Positions 15,622 through 24,103 of a stretch of 41,502 nt of DNA are shown here, piece after piece (the first letter of the stretch is position 1; the number at the start of each line of letters is the position of its first letter). The notes beneath the pieces were generated by a model, which searched no databases, was not told the origin of the DNA, and was given only the letters and a program-made list of their open reading frames with translations. Location: NCBI GenBank assembly GCA_963532875.1, contig CAUSLO010000006.1:1-41502 (forward strand), given 5' to 3'. Source of the DNA: CAUTUX01 sp963532875 (GTDB taxonomy: Bacteria > Bacillota > Clostridia > Christensenellales > CAG-917). A program made the translations under genes and the position numbers.

Positions 15622-16707
15622 ATGAGAAAACTATTTAAGAACAAATATGCAATATTAATAATATGTGCAATATTGTGTCTCTCTATTGCAATGGTCTATA
15701 CATTCTCAGGACCAGTTAATACTAGTCAAAAAATAAGAGATATAAATTTGAATTCCAAACAAGTAGATGTTCAATCCATACTTAACGAATTTAGTGATGT
15801 TGACATGGACAAAAACAATGAAAGAATTTTATTTGAAGGTACACGAAAACTAGATGCTAGTTTATTAAAGGAAATAGATAACCTAAGTGCTGATGATGTT
15901 AATAAATTAAAGACAATAGATGTAAGATATTCATTCAAGTATGACATGGTTAATAACATAGTTACATTAAAAGCAACTATGAATATGCCAGATGGGACAG
16001 TGAAAATTGACACAATAGCAGGAGTTGGATTTATTAACGATGCTAATGAAATAGACGCAGTAATGAATGTTGATGGCGAAGGAATCTTACTTAGCGAAAT
16101 GAGAAATGCTGGATTAATAGATAATGTAGGATGGTTCTCAAGAATAATCAAAAAGGTTGCTAAAGTCGTAGCAGTAGCGGCTGTAGTTGTTGCAGCGGTA
16201 GCAGTAGTGGTCGCAACCGCAGGAGTAGCAGCCCCAGCAGTAGTTGCAGCAGGAATAGGGGTAACATCAACAGTAGTAGCATCAACAAGTTTAGCCATAG
16301 CAGGATATTCAGCAGCAACGGCGGCAGTGGCGGCGGGAGTATATGTTGCTACAGATAGAACGGAAACTCTTGAATTTGATGGAAAAAAATATGAATGTAA
16401 GTTACTTACAAAAGACATGGCATATCAAATAAAAGGAAAATACTTTTTAGCGACCAGAGGGAAAGATGATCGACTATACATTTGTCTGATTCCAGTTAGT
16501 TTCGACATGGCAAAATATGCAGCAGAAATATTCAAAATTGATATTTACACATTTCAACAGAGCAGTGCATTTCGGCTTGCACAATCTATAGCGCATGACA
16601 TAAGTTATGAGCCAGATTACGCAAAACGAATTGGGTATTTTGATCACTATCACGCTAGACCAAAAACTCCTGCTCATTTCTTTTTCGGATTTCCACGGTT
16701 GAAGTAG
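15622..16707 (+). CDS. Secreted protein with long Ala/Val-rich hydrophobic stretch and His-rich C-terminus
   Basis: No family is recognised with confidence. The 361-residue protein has an N-terminal signal or anchor helix (about 9-29), a soluble segment (30-170), a remarkable Ala/Val/Gly-rich hydrophobic stretch (about 174-244, preceded by IIKKVAKV) that could insert into or span membranes, and a soluble C-terminal domain ending in DHYHARPKTPAHFFFGFP (H342, H344, H352). Such HxH...H...FG endings are ones I associate with C-terminal modules of secreted polymorphic toxins; this is from memory and unverified. It lies 9 bases after the protease gene, so the protease may process it. Toxin, bacteriocin-like or structural roles are all possible. 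Confidence 0.7.
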   Translation: MRKLFKNKYAILIICAILCLSIAMVYTFSGPVNTSQKIRDINLNSKQVDVQSILNEFSDVDMDKNNERILFEGTRKLDASLLKEIDNLSADDVNKLKTIDVRYSFKYDMVNNIVTLKATMNMPDGTVKIDTIAGVGFINDANEIDAVMNVDGEGILLSEMRNAGLIDNVGWFSRIIKKVAKVVAVAAVVVAAVAVVVATAGVAAPAVVAAGIGVTSTVVASTSLAIAGYSAATAAVAAGVYVATDRTETLEFDGKKYECKLLTKDMAYQIKGKYFLATRGKDDRLYICLIPVSFDMAKYAAEIFKIDIYTFQQSSAFRLAQSIAHDISYEPDYAKRIGYFDHYHARPKTPAHFFFGFPRLK

Positions 16708-16745
16708 GTTAATCATTATCATTGATATTAGGCAAAAGAAATATA

Positions 16746-16880
16746 ATGTCAAAAGTTGATAAACATAAGGGAATAGTAAATATTAAATTTTTGGGCGTTA
16801 TAGTATTAAAAAAAGATGTTCAAATAAAAACTTATTTAAGAGAGGAGTGTAAAAAAATACTAATATGGATTACGAAATAA
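16746..16880 (+). CDS. Possible 44-residue small protein overlapping the next gene
   Basis: ATG 16746 opens a 44-codon frame (MSKVDKHKGIVNIKFLGVIV...) with alternating hydrophobic and charged residues, ending in TAA 16 bases inside the leucine-rich-repeat gene. The latter has no ribosome-binding site at a normal distance, so translation of this frame and coupling at the overlap would explain how it starts. No clear ribosome-binding site precedes ATG 16746 itself. No family recognised. Confidence 0.4.
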   Translation: MSKVDKHKGIVNIKFLGVIVLKKDVQIKTYLREECKKILIWITK

Positions 16881-18232
16881 ACAAACAAGAAGAACCAAAA
16901 ACATTTATTAAAGAAGTTCAGATTGGTGATACTTGGGAAGAAATAGAGTGTGAATATGAAATTATTAATAATTGTGCAATAGAAAAAGGAGGAGACTATC
17001 TTGCATTTGCAAATGAAGGGGCAATAATTCCAGATTATGTAAAGACTATCGGAAGTAGAGCATTTTCACATAGAGAAATTAAAAGTATAACTTTCCCAAA
17101 ATCAGTTGAGGTAATAGAAGAACTTGGATGTGCAGACTGTTATTTTTTAGAGTCAGTAACACTAAATGAAGGGCTAAAGAAGATTGGTAATATGGCATTT
17201 GTTAGAACTAAAATCAAGTCCTTGAGAATACCAAAAAGTGTCGAGGAAATAGACGGATATGCCTTTGGCGATATAGAACTCACTGTCGATCCAGAAAATC
17301 CAAAATATGAAGTGAGAGGAAACTGCTTAATTGAAAAAGAAACCAAAAAAGTAATTAATGGAATGAAATACTCTCAAATCCCAAATGATATAAAGATAAT
17401 TGCTGAATTTGCATTCTTAGGAAGTTCAATAGAATCAATAACAATACCTAATAGCGTAGAAATTATTGAAGATGACGCTTTTTCTTATTCAAAGTTGAAA
17501 GAGGTAAAGTTAAATGAAGGGCTAAAGAAAATAGGATTGGCGGCGTTCAAATCAACAAAACTTAATAGGATTGTTATCCCAAGTACCGTTGAACAAATAG
17601 GGATAGAATCATTCGACGATATAGAATTCAGTGTTGCAGAAGGAAATAAAAAGTATGAAGTGAGAGGAAACTGCATAATAGAAAAGGAGGCAAAAAAAAT
17701 AATACTTGGTGGAAAAGATTCAAAGATACCAGAAGATATTATCCAGATAGAAGATAGAGCATTTACGATGTGTAAACTTAGGTCTTTAATAATTCCAAGG
17801 AACGTTAAGGAAATAGGAGAAGGCACATTTTCAGATTGTGAGAATATGAGAAATTTAAATTTGCAAGATGGGCTTGAGAAGATTGGGAAGTTTGCATTTT
17901 GTACACTTAAAATTAAAAAATTTGTACTGCCAAGTACGGTAGAGTCAATCGGCGAATGTGCGTTTTTGGGTTGCTCAAAATTGAAGTCCATAAAGATAAA
18001 TAGAGGGTTGCAGAGCATAGGGAATTCTGCATTTAGTGATACAAAAATTAGAACGATAGTAATTCCAGATACTGTAGTGGACATGGGAGAATTCATATTT
18101 GGTGATTGTGATAATTTAAAAACGATATATTGTAGGGTAAAGGCAAAACCAGACGGATGGGATGCTAATTGGGATTCAAAATACGATGATGAAGGACGCT
18201 ATAATGTAGTATGGGGGTACACTGGCAAATAA
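16865..18232 (+). CDS. Intracellular BspA-type leucine-rich-repeat protein
   Basis: The 455-residue protein consists almost wholly of LRR_5-type repeats: IPDYVKTIGSRAF, ITFPKSVEVIE, LRIPKSVEEIDGYAF, and so on, about a dozen units. Two larger blocks, each containing KYEVRGNCxIEKE, repeat about 117 residues apart, showing internal duplication. No signal peptide or membrane segment is present, unlike most BspA surface proteins, so it probably stays in the cytoplasm; the repeats suggest protein binding. The nearest purine-rich site (GAGGAG at 16841-16846) is about 18 bases from the ATG, too far. Role in the locus unknown. Confidence 0.8.
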   Translation: MDYEINKQEEPKTFIKEVQIGDTWEEIECEYEIINNCAIEKGGDYLAFANEGAIIPDYVKTIGSRAFSHREIKSITFPKSVEVIEELGCADCYFLESVTLNEGLKKIGNMAFVRTKIKSLRIPKSVEEIDGYAFGDIELTVDPENPKYEVRGNCLIEKETKKVINGMKYSQIPNDIKIIAEFAFLGSSIESITIPNSVEIIEDDAFSYSKLKEVKLNEGLKKIGLAAFKSTKLNRIVIPSTVEQIGIESFDDIEFSVAEGNKKYEVRGNCIIEKEAKKIILGGKDSKIPEDIIQIEDRAFTMCKLRSLIIPRNVKEIGEGTFSDCENMRNLNLQDGLEKIGKFAFCTLKIKKFVLPSTVESIGECAFLGCSKLKSIKINRGLQSIGNSAFSDTKIRTIVIPDTVVDMGEFIFGDCDNLKTIYCRVKAKPDGWDANWDSKYDDEGRYNVVWGYTGK

Positions 18233-18290
18233 GTATTAGAAAATTCACTATGAATACAATTAAAACTAGGCAAGTAGACAAGCAACCCAG

Positions 18291-18390
18291 GTAAGCTGCT
18301 AGGGATTACGACTTTAGAAGAAAAGACAACTTAGGCAACGCAATTCCAGTCAATAAAATTTAGAGTATATAAATATTAAGGGGATAATGC
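18291..18390 (+). pseudogene. Decayed second copy of the protease gene 3' end
   Basis: This stretch is a clear relative of 15500-15620: GCTGCTAGGGATTAC, AAAAGACAACTTAGGCAACG, AATTCCAGT and TAGAGTATATAAATA recur in order, followed by a similar purine-rich ribosome-binding region (AAGGGGATAA against TAGGAGGATAA). About 21 bases are missing from its middle and the frame is broken. It shows that a second protease gene once stood here, before the small genes. Confidence 0.85.
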
Positions 18391-18399
18391 ATATTAGAT

Positions 18400-18849
18400 A
18401 TGGTAAGCATTTGCTCTGATGAGTATAAAAGGATAGTAAGTGAACTGTTCCCAGAAGGGCTAGACTATATTTTGCCAAATCTAACTTATATATTTGAAAA
18501 AGAATTTAAAGCCAAACAAATATAAATGGATGATATTCCTAAATATATTAAAGAGTGCAGAGAATGTCCACAGTATTTCAAAACAATTGAAGATTATTCT
18601 GAAGATTCAATTTTGTCTACAGAAGAATACTTAATCTTTGTAAGCGATGCAATTTCCGACAATCAATATCGTGAAGATGATAACAAGTTGTACAACTTGG
18701 GAATACTTAGCGTTGAATGGGATGACATAATAAATTACTATTGCAATACCCAGGGAGGAAGTGGTGATTTAATGATGTATGTCGCTAATATATTTTATGA
18801 GACAAGCAAGCAAAAACTTGAGAAAAGCAATCGGATGTGGCAAATATAG
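18400..18849 (+). pseudogene. Small acidic protein gene, copy 1, interrupted by an in-frame TAA
   Basis: One frame runs from ATG 18400 to TAG 18849 with a single TAA at 18523-18525, directly followed by an in-frame ATG. The first 41 codons (ending NLTYIFEKEFKAKQI) and the following 107 (MDDIPKYIKECRECPQYF...) together align with the neighbouring paralog (NLQTILKDRFNAQEIKLEDL...), so the stop breaks what was one gene of about 149 residues. The 107-residue downstream part could still be made if ATG 18526 is used, but it has no ribosome-binding site. Function unknown; tandem small acidic paralogs behind a secreted effector are often immunity genes, which is inference only. Confidence 0.65.
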
Positions 18850-19235
18850 AAAAAATCTGGAATGAAATATTTAATAAAAAAACGAAATATACTAATAGGA
18901 ATTTGCAGACTATTTTAAAAGATAGATTTAATGCACAAGAAATTAAGTTAGAGGATTTAGCGATTCATATAGATGAGTATGAAATGTTTGCCAAGTATTA
19001 CAATAAAATTGAAGATTACACAGAAGAACGAATTAAGACAGGAGATAATTTCATTGTATTCATTACAGACGATGATGATAAGAAACTAATATATGAATGA
19101 AAAGAGAGGACATTTAACGTCATATTTATTTCTTATGATGGTGAAAGGATAAAGGACATTTTTTATAACTTAAAAAACAATAGCCACCTTATAAAATATA
19201 TTCTTGATGAATATTTCAAACAAAGTAAAAGTTAA
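18837..19235 (+). pseudogene. Small acidic protein gene, copy 2, interrupted by an in-frame TGA
   Basis: From GTG 18837 the frame encodes 87 residues (MANIEKIWNEIF...) to TGA 19098-19100, then continues in the same frame for 44 more codons (KERTFNVIFISYDGERIKDIFY...) to TAA 19235. Copies 1 and 2 align across YFKTIEDY / YYNKIEDY and EYLIFVSD / NFIVFITD, so they are paralogs and the TGA looks like a nonsense mutation, probably from TGG. The start overlaps copy 1 by 13 bases. No function is recognised. A terminator follows at 19250. Confidence 0.65.
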
Positions 19236-19249
19236 AATCAAATACGACA

Positions 19250-19308
19250 GTTGCCTCATTAGGTTTTTAGTGCGAATTATAGGGCAAACAGCGAGGCAAC
19301 GTTTTTTG
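19250..19308 (+). terminator. Terminator closing the protease locus
   Basis: GTTGCCTC (19250-19257) pairs perfectly with GAGGCAAC (19293-19300) and is followed by GTTTTTTG. The 35-base loop is long but the stem and T-run are clear. Confidence 0.75.
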
Positions 19309-19337
19309 TTGGGTATTAGTTGTTAATATTGTAAAAT

Positions 19338-19357
19338 AAGTTATGCAGTTATAACTT
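19338..19357 (+). promoter_or_regulatory. Candidate operator before the ECF/ABC operon
   Basis: A perfect inverted repeat, AAGTTAT N6 ATAACTT, lies just after a -10-like TAAAAT (19332-19337) and before the GAGGTG ribosome-binding site of the next gene. The position suits a repressor site; the regulator is unknown. Confidence 0.5.
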
Positions 19358-19367
19358 GAGGTGTTGA

Positions 19368-20618
19368 ATGGGATTCAATAGAAAGAGAATAGGTATATTA
19401 GTATTTGCGGTAGTTATTTCCTTGCTTATGGTATTTTGTTTGGCGAGTAGTAAAAACGTATTTGCACAGTCAAATGTTAATTTTGAAAATGGCAAAGTGT
19501 CAGAGTGTGAATATGAAATAACTGAGGTAGGGAAGAAACAACGCAAATTAATCCAAAGCCATATTAAGAAGGTATCAGTAATTAAATATGATGATGCACA
19601 TACGTACTTAGTAGTAGAAAACACATTTGATTCAATCAACTTATTCTCAAGAGAAAAAGACAGCAAAACGAAAGTAGTCAAATCTGAATACAAATTAAGA
19701 TATGAAGAGGGAGCATATGTAGCCAACCCAGACTGGCTTCAAAAAGTTATTTCAGCAGATGTCAAAATCGCAAAGAAGAAAAAATATAAGGATTACACGT
19801 TTGGAATTAAAATCAAGAAAGTAAAGAGCACATATACAATGATTTCGGACAGTGCAAGAAATCCACTAAATATCCCAGAGTTCACAAAAGCCATCCCAGA
19901 AGAAATTTCTGTAAAGCCAGGCAAATTCTATATCCCAAAGATGCAAGCAAAAATAGATAATGAAGAGTGCGAAGTAAGAACACTCATTCAGGCAGATGGA
20001 GAAATGATCCAAGACGTAACTGGCAGAGAAGTGTATGAAGCAAAAAAGAAGTTTAAATTGAAATACATCGCACGAAGTGCCAAATATAAGAAGACAGATG
20101 GCACGCCATCAGAAATATCAATTGAGACAACCGTTACAGTCTCAGACAACGGTCTTGTAAGTTCTAATGCAGAAGCAATTCAGGTGTACAAGTACACGCA
20201 AGGGGAAGAACTTGAATTAATAAAGAAAAAATTTAAAACATACGAAAAGGCACAATATGTAGCGTATAAAGTAGAAACACACAATTCAGAAGGCAAAAAG
20301 AGTCATCTAAGTGCAAATGAAGCATCTTTAGAAGTTCCAAAAAATATGAATATTAAGAAAGTTAAAGCATACATATTGAGGAACGGCAAGTTAGAAAAAG
20401 TAAAGAAAATGCAAATTAAATGGAATAGACTATCTGTTTTTGGCGTTTCGCAAGCGGAAACAATATATTTAGTTCAAAAGGGAATGCCTAGATGGGGAGC
20501 ACCAATTATCTCTGTTGCTGTAATGATCGTTATCGCTACATCTATAGTTGTAAGTGCTGTAGTTAGAAACAAAAAGAAAGAGATGCAAGATTTAGAATTA
20601 GAAGAGGAAGAAAAATAG
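19368..20618 (+). CDS. Secreted, C-terminally membrane-anchored surface protein of a transport operon
   Basis: The 416-residue protein has a signal peptide (about 1-33, cleavage near VFA/QS), a large Lys-rich extracytoplasmic region with predicted beta domains (34-372), one C-terminal transmembrane helix (about 378-399) and an acidic cytoplasmic tail. No family is recognised. It opens an operon of six genes whose other members form two ABC systems, and its stop lies 1 base before the first ABC gene. A surface receptor or substrate-capture role for those transporters is a reasonable inference; NEAT-domain signature motifs are not visible. GAGGTG sets the start. Confidence 0.7.
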   Translation: MGFNRKRIGILVFAVVISLLMVFCLASSKNVFAQSNVNFENGKVSECEYEITEVGKKQRKLIQSHIKKVSVIKYDDAHTYLVVENTFDSINLFSREKDSKTKVVKSEYKLRYEEGAYVANPDWLQKVISADVKIAKKKKYKDYTFGIKIKKVKSTYTMISDSARNPLNIPEFTKAIPEEISVKPGKFYIPKMQAKIDNEECEVRTLIQADGEMIQDVTGREVYEAKKKFKLKYIARSAKYKKTDGTPSEISIETTVTVSDNGLVSSNAEAIQVYKYTQGEELELIKKKFKTYEKAQYVAYKVETHNSEGKKSHLSANEASLEVPKNMNIKKVKAYILRNGKLEKVKKMQIKWNRLSVFGVSQAETIYLVQKGMPRWGAPIISVAVMIVIATSIVVSAVVRNKKKEMQDLELEEEEK

Positions 20619-20619
20619 G

Positions 20620-22389
20620 ATGATTGATAAGGAACTATTTAGATTAATAGGAAAAGACAAGAAATATATCTTCATTTCTGTTTTTTTGTCAGTGCTAGGA
20701 TTAATTGCAAATTTGTCTATAACTTTCTGCGTTTGCTTTGCAATTCAATTGGGAATAGATAACAAGAACTTTGTAAATGGACATATATATGCCCTAGCAG
20801 GAGCACTGGCGGCAATTGGATTAAGATACATAGTCAGTCGTCTTTCAAGTGAAGTTAAGGAAAAACTTGGACGAAACGTTAAAATGGCGATGAGAGAAAA
20901 GATATACGAAAAGGTAGTTGCTCTCGGAGGTAAGTCGGCTGGCGACCTAAATATGGCAGGGTTAACTCAAGTTAGTATTGAAGGGGTAGAACAATTAGAC
21001 TTGTACTACTCATCATACCTCCCACAATTCTTCTACTCTCTATTAGCCCCATTAATCTTATTTGCAGTCTGTTTTAAACTCAACTATGTATTTGCGATTG
21101 TAATGCTGTTATGTGTTCCAATCATTCCGATGTCAATAGTTATGGTTTCAAAATACGCAAAAAAGATATTTGCTAAGTATTGGGGAATATATACTCATAT
21201 GGGCGATGCTTTCTTGGATAATATGCAAGGATTAAAAGAATTGAAAATCTATATGGCAGATAAAAGAAGAAATGACGAAATAAATAGCCATTCAGAAGAG
21301 TTTAGAAAGATAACAATGAAAGTTCTTGTAATGCAATTGTTCAGTATTTTCATAATGGACTTAGTTGCATTTACAGCGGCGGGTGCTGGATCTGCATTCG
21401 CTATCCTCGGCGGAGTTGGAAAGTTACACAGTAGATTTGATTTAGTAACGAATTCAATATCAATGATGATTTTCTTAATTTTAGTTGCCGTAGAATTCTT
21501 CTTGCCACTTAGAACTTTAGGCTCTGCATTCCACGTAGCAATGAACGGCATGAGTGCAGGTAAAAAGATAATTAACTTGTTGGCATTGGAAATTCCGAAG
21601 TGGGGTGAAAATGAATGTGAGTTGGATGAAGTTCGTTTAGATAATGTAACGTTCACATATCCACAGAGAGAAAAGCCAGCAGTAAAGAATATATCGCTAG
21701 TCATTTCAGACGGATTTTCAGCAATAGTAGGTGAAAGTGGATGCGGGAAGTCAACCTTGGTTGGATTGATACTTGGAACGTTGAGAACAAATGAAGGTTC
21801 AGTTATAGCAGGCGGACTAAATATTGATGAGATTAAGAGAGAATCCTTCTATGAACAGATTGCAGTAGTTTCGCATGGTACACATATATTTAATGACACA
21901 ATACGAAACAACTTCTATATAGCAAAACCAGACGCAACAGAAGAAGAAATGATTAGTGCCTTAAAAAAAGTAAACTTGAATGATTTCGCAGAAGGAAATG
22001 GATTAGATAAAAAAATAGATGAAGGGGCTACAAATATATCTGGTGGTCAAAGACAAAGATTGGCGTTGGCAATAAATATGGTTGCAGACAAGAAGATATA
22101 TATATTTGATGAGGCAACGAGTAATATCGACATTGAAAGCGAAGCAATCATAATGAACAATATAATCGAACTAAGCAAGAAGAAAGCAGTATTGGTAATA
22201 TCTCATAGGTTGCAAAATGTAGTTAAGGCTCAGAACATATACTGCATGAAAGATGGCGAAATAGTAGAGGATGGAACGCATGATGCCTTGATTAAGAAGA
22301 AAGGGATATATGCAGATATGTACAACAAGCAAAAAGACCTTGAAGAAGGATATGTAAAAGCATGTGAGGCTAAAAATGAAAAGAACTAA
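20620..22389 (+). CDS. ABC transporter half-protein, exporter fold (heterodimer subunit 1)
   Basis: The 589-residue protein has an N-terminal six-helix ABC type-I exporter-fold domain (about 15-310) fused to a nucleotide-binding domain: Walker A GESGCGKST, signature ISGGQRQR, Walker B IYIFDEATSN and a switch His in VISHR. It should pair with the next gene product. Exporter-fold heterodimers beside an ECF transporter occur in equibactin-type and similar metallophore loci, where such proteins (YbtPQ, IrtAB) import rather than export; that direction is inference. CydDC-like export is the alternative. Confidence 0.88.
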   Translation: MIDKELFRLIGKDKKYIFISVFLSVLGLIANLSITFCVCFAIQLGIDNKNFVNGHIYALAGALAAIGLRYIVSRLSSEVKEKLGRNVKMAMREKIYEKVVALGGKSAGDLNMAGLTQVSIEGVEQLDLYYSSYLPQFFYSLLAPLILFAVCFKLNYVFAIVMLLCVPIIPMSIVMVSKYAKKIFAKYWGIYTHMGDAFLDNMQGLKELKIYMADKRRNDEINSHSEEFRKITMKVLVMQLFSIFIMDLVAFTAAGAGSAFAILGGVGKLHSRFDLVTNSISMMIFLILVAVEFFLPLRTLGSAFHVAMNGMSAGKKIINLLALEIPKWGENECELDEVRLDNVTFTYPQREKPAVKNISLVISDGFSAIVGESGCGKSTLVGLILGTLRTNEGSVIAGGLNIDEIKRESFYEQIAVVSHGTHIFNDTIRNNFYIAKPDATEEEMISALKKVNLNDFAEGNGLDKKIDEGATNISGGQRQRLALAINMVADKKIYIFDEATSNIDIESEAIIMNNIIELSKKKAVLVISHRLQNVVKAQNIYCMKDGEIVEDGTHDALIKKKGIYADMYNKQKDLEEGYVKACEAKNEKN

Positions 22390-24103
22390 AAATAGAAGAA
22401 ACGGATTTTCAATAATGGCTAAACTAATTGTTTTAGTTGGCAGTCTCGCATATATAATGTTGTTGGCAGTAGTTAATGGACTTCTAGGATATCTCGCAGC
22501 ACTAGGCACAACTTTATTTGGAGCATTAGGTGTAGCCGAAATAGTTAGAGCACGTTTAATAGAACAAAGTCCTAATCTAAACAAGATTGTTATCTTTGCC
22601 GTCCTAGCAATTTCGTCAGGTATATTAAGAGGAGCATTAAGGTACTTTGAGCAATACAGCAACCACAATATAGCATTTAGGTTATTGGCAGTATTAAGAG
22701 ATAAAATATTTACAAAATTAAGAAAGTTAGCCCCTGCAAAAATAGATAGCAAAGAGAAGGGTGGGTTAGTAGCGATGATTACATCTGACGTAGAAATACT
22801 AGAAGTTTTCTATGCTCACACAATATCGCCAGCATTTATAGCCATAGGAACTTGCATTACGGTATTCCTATTTGTTGGATTTTACGTATCGTGGTATTTG
22901 GCAGCCGTAGCATTATTCTCATATATAGTAATAGGAATTGTTCTACCGCCAATATCTTCAAAATTTTTAGAAAAGTCTGGAGTTGAATACAAACACAAGT
23001 TCCAAAAGTTTTCTTCATACTTCCTAGACAACATTAGGGGAGCAAAAGAACTTGTATATCATAATGGTATAGAACCAAGTAAGAAAGTAGTAGATGAGCA
23101 GTCATATGGATTGTTATCAAGTCTGCAAGTAATGAAGAGAGCGGCTTCAAGAGCAAGTGCTTTCACAGAACTAATCGTTGGGTTATTTATGATACTAACA
23201 ACAGTAATAGGAATTTTGTTGTTGAGTCAGCATCAGATAAAGGCAGACAAGATTATAGTTGGCCTAATTGCAATATTCGGATCATTTGGACCTGTCATTG
23301 CAATTGCTGCGTTGCCATCATTCTTAACTCTAACATTCGCCGCTGGAGATAGGATTTTAAATCTAATGGATGAGCAACCAATAGTTGAGGAAATTAAGGA
23401 TAAAAATGACATATCATATGAGAAAATGGCTGTAAGGGGTGTATCCTTTGGGTATAAAGAGAATGAAACGGTACTTTCTGACATCGCTATGAATGCCAAG
23501 AAGGGAGAAATAGTTGGGATAGTAGGAGCATCAGGATGTGGGAAATCCACCCTCCTAAAGTTGCTACTTAGGTTCTATAAAACGGATCAAGGCGATATAG
23601 AATATAACGACATAAGTATTGAAGAAATTAATACAGAGTCTCTTTTAACTAATGTAACAATGATAAGCCAGAGCACATATCTATTTGACGAAACGATAAA
23701 AGAGAACTTAAGAATTGCAAAAGAGAACGCTACAGACGAGGAAATGCAAGAAGCATGTAAAGTAGCATCAATACATGACTTCATATCAGAGTTGCCAAAC
23801 GGATACGATACTCAAGTAGCATCAATGGGAGACAATCTTTCAGCAGGTGAAAAGCAAAGAGTTGGATTAGCGAGAGCATTCTTAAGAGGAAGCGAGTTGA
23901 TTTTGTTGGATGAACCAACAAGCAATCTTGATAGTATCAACGAAGGTATCATTCTAAAATCGCTTGTATCAATGAAGGGACAAAGAAGCATCATAATTGT
24001 TTCACATAGAAAATCAACGATGGCGATTGCAGATAGAATATATAAAATTGAGAATGGGAAAATTAGTGAAATAAATAACCGAGAGGTATTAAATGACAAA
24101 TAG
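22376..24103 (+). CDS. ABC transporter half-protein, exporter fold (heterodimer subunit 2)
   Basis: The 575-residue partner of the preceding protein has six predicted helices (about 12-310) and a nucleotide-binding domain with Walker A GASGCGKST, signature LSAGEKQR (a variant of LSGGQ), Walker B LILLDEPTSN and SHRK switch. ATG 22376 lies inside the end of the previous gene behind GAGG; a GTG at 22364 and ATG 22415 are alternatives. The differing signature motifs of the two halves suggest an asymmetric heterodimer. It overlaps the next gene by 11 bases. Confidence 0.87.
   Translation: MKRTKNRRNGFSIMAKLIVLVGSLAYIMLLAVVNGLLGYLAALGTTLFGALGVAEIVRARLIEQSPNLNKIVIFAVLAISSGILRGALRYFEQYSNHNIAFRLLAVLRDKIFTKLRKLAPAKIDSKEKGGLVAMITSDVEILEVFYAHTISPAFIAIGTCITVFLFVGFYVSWYLAAVALFSYIVIGIVLPPISSKFLEKSGVEYKHKFQKFSSYFLDNIRGAKELVYHNGIEPSKKVVDEQSYGLLSSLQVMKRAASRASAFTELIVGLFMILTTVIGILLLSQHQIKADKIIVGLIAIFGSFGPVIAIAALPSFLTLTFAAGDRILNLMDEQPIVEEIKDKNDISYEKMAVRGVSFGYKENETVLSDIAMNAKKGEIVGIVGASGCGKSTLLKLLLRFYKTDQGDIEYNDISIEEINTESLLTNVTMISQSTYLFDETIKENLRIAKENATDEEMQEACKVASIHDFISELPNGYDTQVASMGDNLSAGEKQRVGLARAFLRGSELILLDEPTSNLDSINEGIILKSLVSMKGQRSIIIVSHRKSTMAIADRIYKIENGKISEINNREVLNDK

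Noticed and set aside
16711..16729. AATCATTATCATTGATATT resembles a Fur-box half
   Set aside because: It follows the stop of the secreted-protein gene with no good promoter beside it; such AT-rich matches are expected by chance.
19098..19100. TGA inside the second small paralog as selenocysteine or tryptophan codon
   Set aside because: TGA ends several normal genes here (oadB, dnaJ), the paralog also has an ordinary TAA break, and no SECIS-like hairpin was evident after the TGA. A nonsense mutation is simpler.
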